48,194 bases of DNA from a virus. Below the pieces are notes generated by a model that ran no database searches, was not told the DNA's origin, and worked only from the letters and a program-made list of their open reading frames with translations. The position numbers and the translations under genes are program-made. Below, piece after piece: positions 45,468 through 48,194 of this stretch (its first letter is position 1; each line of letters starts with the position of its first letter). The stretch covers positions 1 through 48,194 of IMG/VR virus record IMGVR_UViG_3300031718_000017; one strand, 5' to 3'.

Positions 45468-45817
45468 AGTGCCTGAACGCGCAAATCGCGCTGCGCCCGA
45501 AGCTCATGCGCGAGCAGGCCACCGAGGGCAGCACGATCATCCTCGCCCAGGAAGTCCGCGAGCGCTCGCAAGAGGCCGAGGTGGTCGAGGTCGGGCCGGG
45601 CGAGATGAGCTACGGTAAGCGAATCCCGATCGATCTCGCCAAGGGCGACCGCGTCCTCTACCTGCGCCAGGGCTACACCGCGACGATCAACGGCGAGACG
45701 CTCTATTTTGTCACCGACCGCGACATTCTCGCCGTCCTCTACGACGACGACAGCGCCGAGTTCTACGGCCAGACCGTCGACGAGGAAGTTCGTAAAGCGG
45801 CGCTCGGGAGAGAATAG
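45464..45817 (+). CDS. GroES-like (Cpn10) co-chaperonin 1, 117 aa
   Basis: Follows the Cpn10 pattern throughout: IALRPKLM (first strand), a mobile-loop-like EGSTIILAQE (21-30, with the hydrophobic IIL that contacts GroEL), EVVEVGPGEMSYGKRIPIDL (39-58), AKGDRVLYLRQG (59-70), and INGETLYFVTDRDILAVL (75-92). A 25-residue acidic then basic tail follows, absent from bacterial GroES. It would form a ring capping host GroEL, as T4 gp31 does for capsid folding. GTGA overlap with the upstream gene. Confidence 0.85.
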   Translation: MKCLNAQIALRPKLMREQATEGSTIILAQEVRERSQEAEVVEVGPGEMSYGKRIPIDLAKGDRVLYLRQGYTATINGETLYFVTDRDILAVLYDDDSAEFYGQTVDEEVRKAALGRE

Positions 45818-46176
45818 TGGGACGACCGAGAGGCGGATACCGCGGACCACCATGCACGGAGCCTTTCAACATGCCGCTACCGCCAGCGCTCCATGCCTTC
45901 ATGCGGACCCACGCCTTCCGCCGAGACATTACCGAGCAGGACCTATTCCGAACCATTTCGACTTGCTGGGTTAGGCGCGTCACGCCGCGGGACGACCCGG
46001 TCTTTAGCCTGAACTCCATCGGTTTCTATATGCCGCCAGCGGTAAGCGATGACGACTTCTACGATGGGTTCGTTGCGAGCTTGCGCTTTCAGCCGGAGCC
46101 CGACGTTCCGGTTCTCTCCGTCAATGAACCTCCCGCCCGTACTGCGTCCGAACAATGGCCGAGCCAAAAACGGTAA
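45817..46176 (+). CDS. Hypothetical protein, 119 aa
   Basis: GTG shares a base with the GroES-like stop. Basic start (GRPRGGYRGPP), then ALHAFMRTHAFRRDITEQDL and an acidic C-terminal half. Unknown function. Overlaps the next gene by 22 bases. Confidence 0.5.
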   Translation: MGRPRGGYRGPPCTEPFNMPLPPALHAFMRTHAFRRDITEQDLFRTISTCWVRRVTPRDDPVFSLNSIGFYMPPAVSDDDFYDGFVASLRFQPEPDVPVLSVNEPPARTASEQWPSQKR

Positions 46177-46790
46177 TCCCGGTCCGCCGGCGCGGATCGC
46201 ACAACCCGGGCGGAGCGAAGCCGCGCCGCACCAAGGACGCCGGCGCGCTTTCCGAGCTCGATCGCGAGGAGCGGGAGTTCAAAGAGCGCCGCGCCGCCGA
46301 GCGAAAGAACAGCAAACCCCTCCGTGTGCTGGTGCGCGGGCCGGTGTATCTCTCGCTGCTTAAACTGTCCGAGACGTTCGGGCGCGAGCCGAAGATCCAG
46401 GCCGAGCTTTGCCTAGAGCTGGGCGTGCGCTTCTACGAGAACAACAACACGCCGTTCGGCGGACCCCGGCCGCTGGAGAATCTTCCCGAGGTGCGTGAGG
46501 GAACTGTAATAGAAAGTGGAGATGCTCCGTTGCATCGCGCGCCGACGAAGGCTGAGCCACGGGGCGCCGGCTGGATGGGCCAGGATGCTGGGCTACCTGT
46601 AGCGTCGACTCGCGTCTGGACCTCGCCGGAGGAAGCGACCGTCGCCGTCGTACCAATTCAGGAGCCGCCTCCAGAAGAGGAGGGAGGAGCCGCAGCGCCC
46701 GCATTCACCATTCCGCCGCAACCGCAAGATAGCGGTGCCGCGGCGGCCGAGGCTCCCGTCGAGGACGATATCGAGGTGACGGTCGTATGA
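46155..46790 (+). CDS. Hypothetical protein, 211 aa
   Basis: Basic, disordered N-terminus (residues 1-55), a helical block (VYLSLLKLSETFGREPKIQ) that may be a dimerisation or DNA-binding module, and a long Pro/Glu/Ala-rich acidic tail. No family recognised. ATGA overlap downstream. Confidence 0.58.
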   Translation: MAEPKTVIPVRRRGSHNPGGAKPRRTKDAGALSELDREEREFKERRAAERKNSKPLRVLVRGPVYLSLLKLSETFGREPKIQAELCLELGVRFYENNNTPFGGPRPLENLPEVREGTVIESGDAPLHRAPTKAEPRGAGWMGQDAGLPVASTRVWTSPEEATVAVVPIQEPPPEEEGGAAAPAFTIPPQPQDSGAAAAEAPVEDDIEVTVV

Positions 46791-46933
46791 ACTCTTGCCA
46801 AATTACTGATTGCGTGCTAGCAGTTACCTGGATGGTTATCGGGTTCACATGGTTCGGGTTAGTCGGAAACCGACGACGCCTGCGCGAGATGGAGAAGCGG
46901 CTAGGATATAAACCTACGCAGTGGTTTCCATGA
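46787..46933 (+). CDS. TM microprotein, 48 aa
   Basis: ATGA overlap sets the start. Hydrophobic helix CVLAVTWMVIGFTWFGLV (9-26), then a basic helix RRRLREMEKRLGY. Overlaps the second GroES-like gene by four bases. Confidence 0.55.
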   Translation: MNSCQITDCVLAVTWMVIGFTWFGLVGNRRRLREMEKRLGYKPTQWFP

Positions 46934-47211
46934 AGGCGTGGCGCCCGTTCCATCGCGGCCTGATGATCGTCGCACCACGCGTTGGCAGCGGGAAAACCGC
47001 CAGCGGCCTACACGTCGAGATCGGCCTCTACAATCGCGACGTCACGCGCCGCACGAAGATGATCGCCGAGGTTCTCTCCACCTTCGGATGCGATCAGGTC
47101 AAGCCGGGCGATACCGTCGTCTACCGATACGGAGCGGAGAACGCGGTCCGCGATAGCGAAGGCGAGGAGTTAACCTTTCTTTCCGAGCGCCACTGTATAC
47201 TGGCTAAGTGA
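46930..47211 (+). CDS. GroES-like (Cpn10) co-chaperonin 2, 93 aa
   Basis: ATGA overlap sets the start MKAWRPFHRG. It has GKTASGLHVEI (21-31), very like the GroES mobile loop TKTASGIVLP, then MIAEVLSTFG, QVKPGDTVVYRYGAE (56-70) and SEGEELTFLSERHCILAK (76-93). The latter matches the Cpn10 ending with the ILA signature. The length is that of a standard GroES. It is clearly different from the protein at 45464, so the phage encodes two co-chaperonins, which could form mixed rings or serve different clients. Confidence 0.78.
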   Translation: MKAWRPFHRGLMIVAPRVGSGKTASGLHVEIGLYNRDVTRRTKMIAEVLSTFGCDQVKPGDTVVYRYGAENAVRDSEGEELTFLSERHCILAK

Positions 47212-47477
47212 TGGACATAGAGAAGCAGCTTCAGCACGCCGTTGACCGCGACGAAATGCACCGGCTAATTGAAGGGTTACACGATGACCAAACTGCGATC
47301 CTAATAACTCAGTGCGATACAGAAGATCCAGACGCCTTAGATGGTCAGACCGTGACCTATCACCACATCGGAACAGTGGCTCTCTGGAAGGCTCTCGGAT
47401 TGATCGAGTGCGCCAAGTCGCAAATACACGAGACGCATTACCACGAGGATTGCTGCACCGCAGAGGAGGAGGAATAA
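47211..47477 (+). CDS. Hypothetical acidic protein, 88 aa
   Basis: ATG overlaps the TGA of the GroES-like gene (GTG at 47208 is also possible). Alpha/beta-looking, with His/Cys near the end (HETHYHEDCCTAEEEE). Unknown function. TAATG overlap downstream. Confidence 0.58.
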   Translation: MDIEKQLQHAVDRDEMHRLIEGLHDDQTAILITQCDTEDPDALDGQTVTYHHIGTVALWKALGLIECAKSQIHETHYHEDCCTAEEEE

Positions 47478-47665
47478 TGCCTTTCTACAGCTACCACTGC
47501 GGCGCGTGCGGCCACGAGTTTGAGGCCCTCCACAATATCAAGCTCGAAGCCGAGGCGGTTGAATGCGTGCGCTGCAAGGTAACAGGCATGTGCGACCGCC
47601 AGGTTTGCGTTCCCGGACGAGCCAAGGTTCCGGGCGGGACCGGCGCGTCAAAGAGGGCGTGGTGA
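47477..47665 (+). CDS. FmdB-family zinc-ribbon protein, 62 aa
   Basis: Starts MPFYSYHCGACGHEFEALHN, the opening of the FmdB putative regulatory family (MPxYxYxCxxCGHxFE). It is followed by ECVRC, giving two Cys pairs for one zinc ribbon, and a Gly/Lys tail. Small FmdB-like proteins occur in many phages and bacteria, with no settled function. Confidence 0.72.
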   Translation: MPFYSYHCGACGHEFEALHNIKLEAEAVECVRCKVTGMCDRQVCVPGRAKVPGGTGASKRAW

Positions 47666-47760
47666 GCTGCGACTATATCCCGCCGCTCCCCGTTCGGGAG
47701 GATACCAGCGAGGAGTGGATGGAGGAGGACGATGGAAGCGTGTATGATGTTGACGACTAG
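47662..47760 (+). CDS. Acidic microprotein, 32 aa
   Basis: GTGA overlap with the FmdB gene. Mostly Asp/Glu in the second half (EEWMEEDDGSVYDVDD). Highly acidic peptides of this kind can mimic DNA, but this is too short to judge. A second start with a strong RBS lies inside it at 47732. Confidence 0.45.
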   Translation: MSCDYIPPLPVREDTSEEWMEEDDGSVYDVDD

Positions 47761-47821
47761 CCACGACCCGTTCGGGGAGAATGGGGAGGAATCGGAGGAC
47801 TTCGACGGATGCCACTACTGA
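47732..47821 (+). CDS. Acidic microprotein, 29 aa
   Basis: ATG preceded by GGAGGAGG, one of the best RBS in the window. MEACMMLTTSHDPFGENGEE and an Asp/Glu-rich end. Overlaps both neighbours in different frames. May serve mainly to couple translation into the basic protein at 47809. Confidence 0.4.
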   Translation: MEACMMLTTSHDPFGENGEESEDFDGCHY

Positions 47822-48015
47822 AGCGCAAGAAAGGCGAGAAGAAATCCGCCCAGGGGGTACGAACCGCGATGCACGAGTTCAAGCGCGGTAAACTCCACAG
47901 TGGATCGAAGGCTGGTCCAAAGGTAAAATCCAAGGCGCAGGCTATCGCTATCGGTCTAAGCAAAGCGCGCAAATCCGGGGCGAAAGTTCCGAAGAGAAAG
48001 AAGGCCAAGAAGTGA
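47809..48015 (+). CDS. DUF6496-like basic protein, 68 aa
   Basis: Contains TAMHEFKRGKLHSGSKAGPK followed by VKSKAQAIAIGLSKARKSG, the signature of the DUF6496 family of small Lys-rich proteins. N- and C-termini are clusters of Lys/Arg. The family has no known function but its charge fits DNA binding. GTGA overlap with the next gene. Confidence 0.72.
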   Translation: MPLLKRKKGEKKSAQGVRTAMHEFKRGKLHSGSKAGPKVKSKAQAIAIGLSKARKSGAKVPKRKKAKK

Positions 48016-48173
48016 AAGTCATCCATCCCGCCAAGATCAAGAACCTCATGGAGCGCGGCAACAAGCCGAGCGACGGAGAGACGAAAGTGATGCCTGGCGT
48101 CAAGTTCAAGAAAGAGCAAGCGCGCCGTACCCCGAGCGGTTCGCGCCGTCCCCGAAATAAAGGCCGCGGTTAG
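48012..48173 (+). CDS. Small basic protein, 53 aa (spans the contig join)
   Basis: GTG start; ends in TAG at 48171-48173, overlapping the next GTG. Lys/Arg/Gly-rich: PAKIKNLMERGNKPSDGETK, then GVKFKKEQARRT and a disordered SRRPRNKGRG end. It is the complete copy of the gene truncated at the window start. Probably nucleic-acid-binding; no family recognised. Confidence 0.6.
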   Translation: MKVIHPAKIKNLMERGNKPSDGETKVMPGVKFKKEQARRTPSGSRRPRNKGRG

Positions 48174-48192
48174 TGGCTGAACCCACGGACGT
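48067..48192. repeat. Direct terminal repeat, right copy (contig join)
   Basis: Identical to 1-126; see the first entry. It ends two bases before the window end, after which one position (48193) differs from its counterpart. Confidence 0.9.
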
Positions 48193-48194
48193 CG
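48173..48194 (+). CDS. N-terminal fragment of the gene at 107
   Basis: GTG GCT GAA CCC and following codons repeat the start of the 62-residue protein at 107-295, truncated by the contig end. One synonymous difference (GTC for GTT, both Val). Confidence 0.7.

Overview
The window is a complete or near-complete genome of a tailed double-stranded DNA phage, assembled as a circle of about 48,066 bp: bases 1-126 recur exactly at 48067-48192, and one small gene (48012-48173, continuing as 1-107) runs across the join. The virion genes point to a short-tailed (podovirus-like) phage: a large terminase, a 682-residue portal, an HK97-fold capsid protein, an SU10/P22-type adaptor, a propeller-like tail nozzle, and a set of large ejected proteins ending in a 1,481-residue protein with an N-terminal lytic transglycosylase domain. 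The DNA is GC-rich, with many GTG starts and ATGA, GTGA or TAATG stop/start overlaps. I see no integrase, repressor, DNA or RNA polymerase, helicase, primase or tRNA, so a lytic phage relying on host polymerases is the simplest reading. The host cannot be named from the sequence.

Layout. (1) 107-30601, + strand: packaging (terminase), portal, scaffold-like protein, capsid (6.8-9.9 kb), three consecutive proteins with signal-peptide-like N-termini and Pro/Thr/Ser/Cys-rich repeats (9.97-13.2 kb), a lysis-type cassette with an M15-like peptidase (13.2-14.2 kb), adaptor, fibre and nozzle (14.4-19.5 kb), and the ejection module (20-30 kb). The ejection module unexpectedly includes a GNAT-like protein and a full-length PurD-like ATP-grasp enzyme. 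An HNH homing endonuclease gene sits antisense between the fibre and nozzle genes. (2) 42821-30598, - strand: a leftward, probably early, region of about 45 mostly very small genes, nearly all translationally coupled. Recognisable members are a Cas4/RecB-family nuclease, a Sak4-like P-loop ATPase, a C5-cytosine DNA methyltransferase, a DUF559/Vsr-like nuclease and a Holliday-junction-resolvase-like protein. Many others are zinc-knuckle or single-helix membrane microproteins. (3) 42943 to the end, + strand: a second rightward region of small genes that encodes two different GroES-like (Cpn10) co-chaperonins, an FmdB-type zinc ribbon and several Lys/Arg-rich proteins leading into the terminase.

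How it fits together. A 32-bp element (GGGTGGTAAT followed by CTTGGCCC/CTTTGGCCC) occurs upstream of the capsid block (6749-6780) and upstream of the right-hand rightward block (43965-43996). It looks like a shared late promoter, operator or structured leader. A short relative of its half-site forms a perfect hairpin just before the scaffold ribosome-binding site (5222-5243). The Sak4-like and Cas4-like pair gives a recombination module in a genome that otherwise seems to borrow host replication. The two GroES-like proteins probably adapt host GroEL for folding phage proteins.
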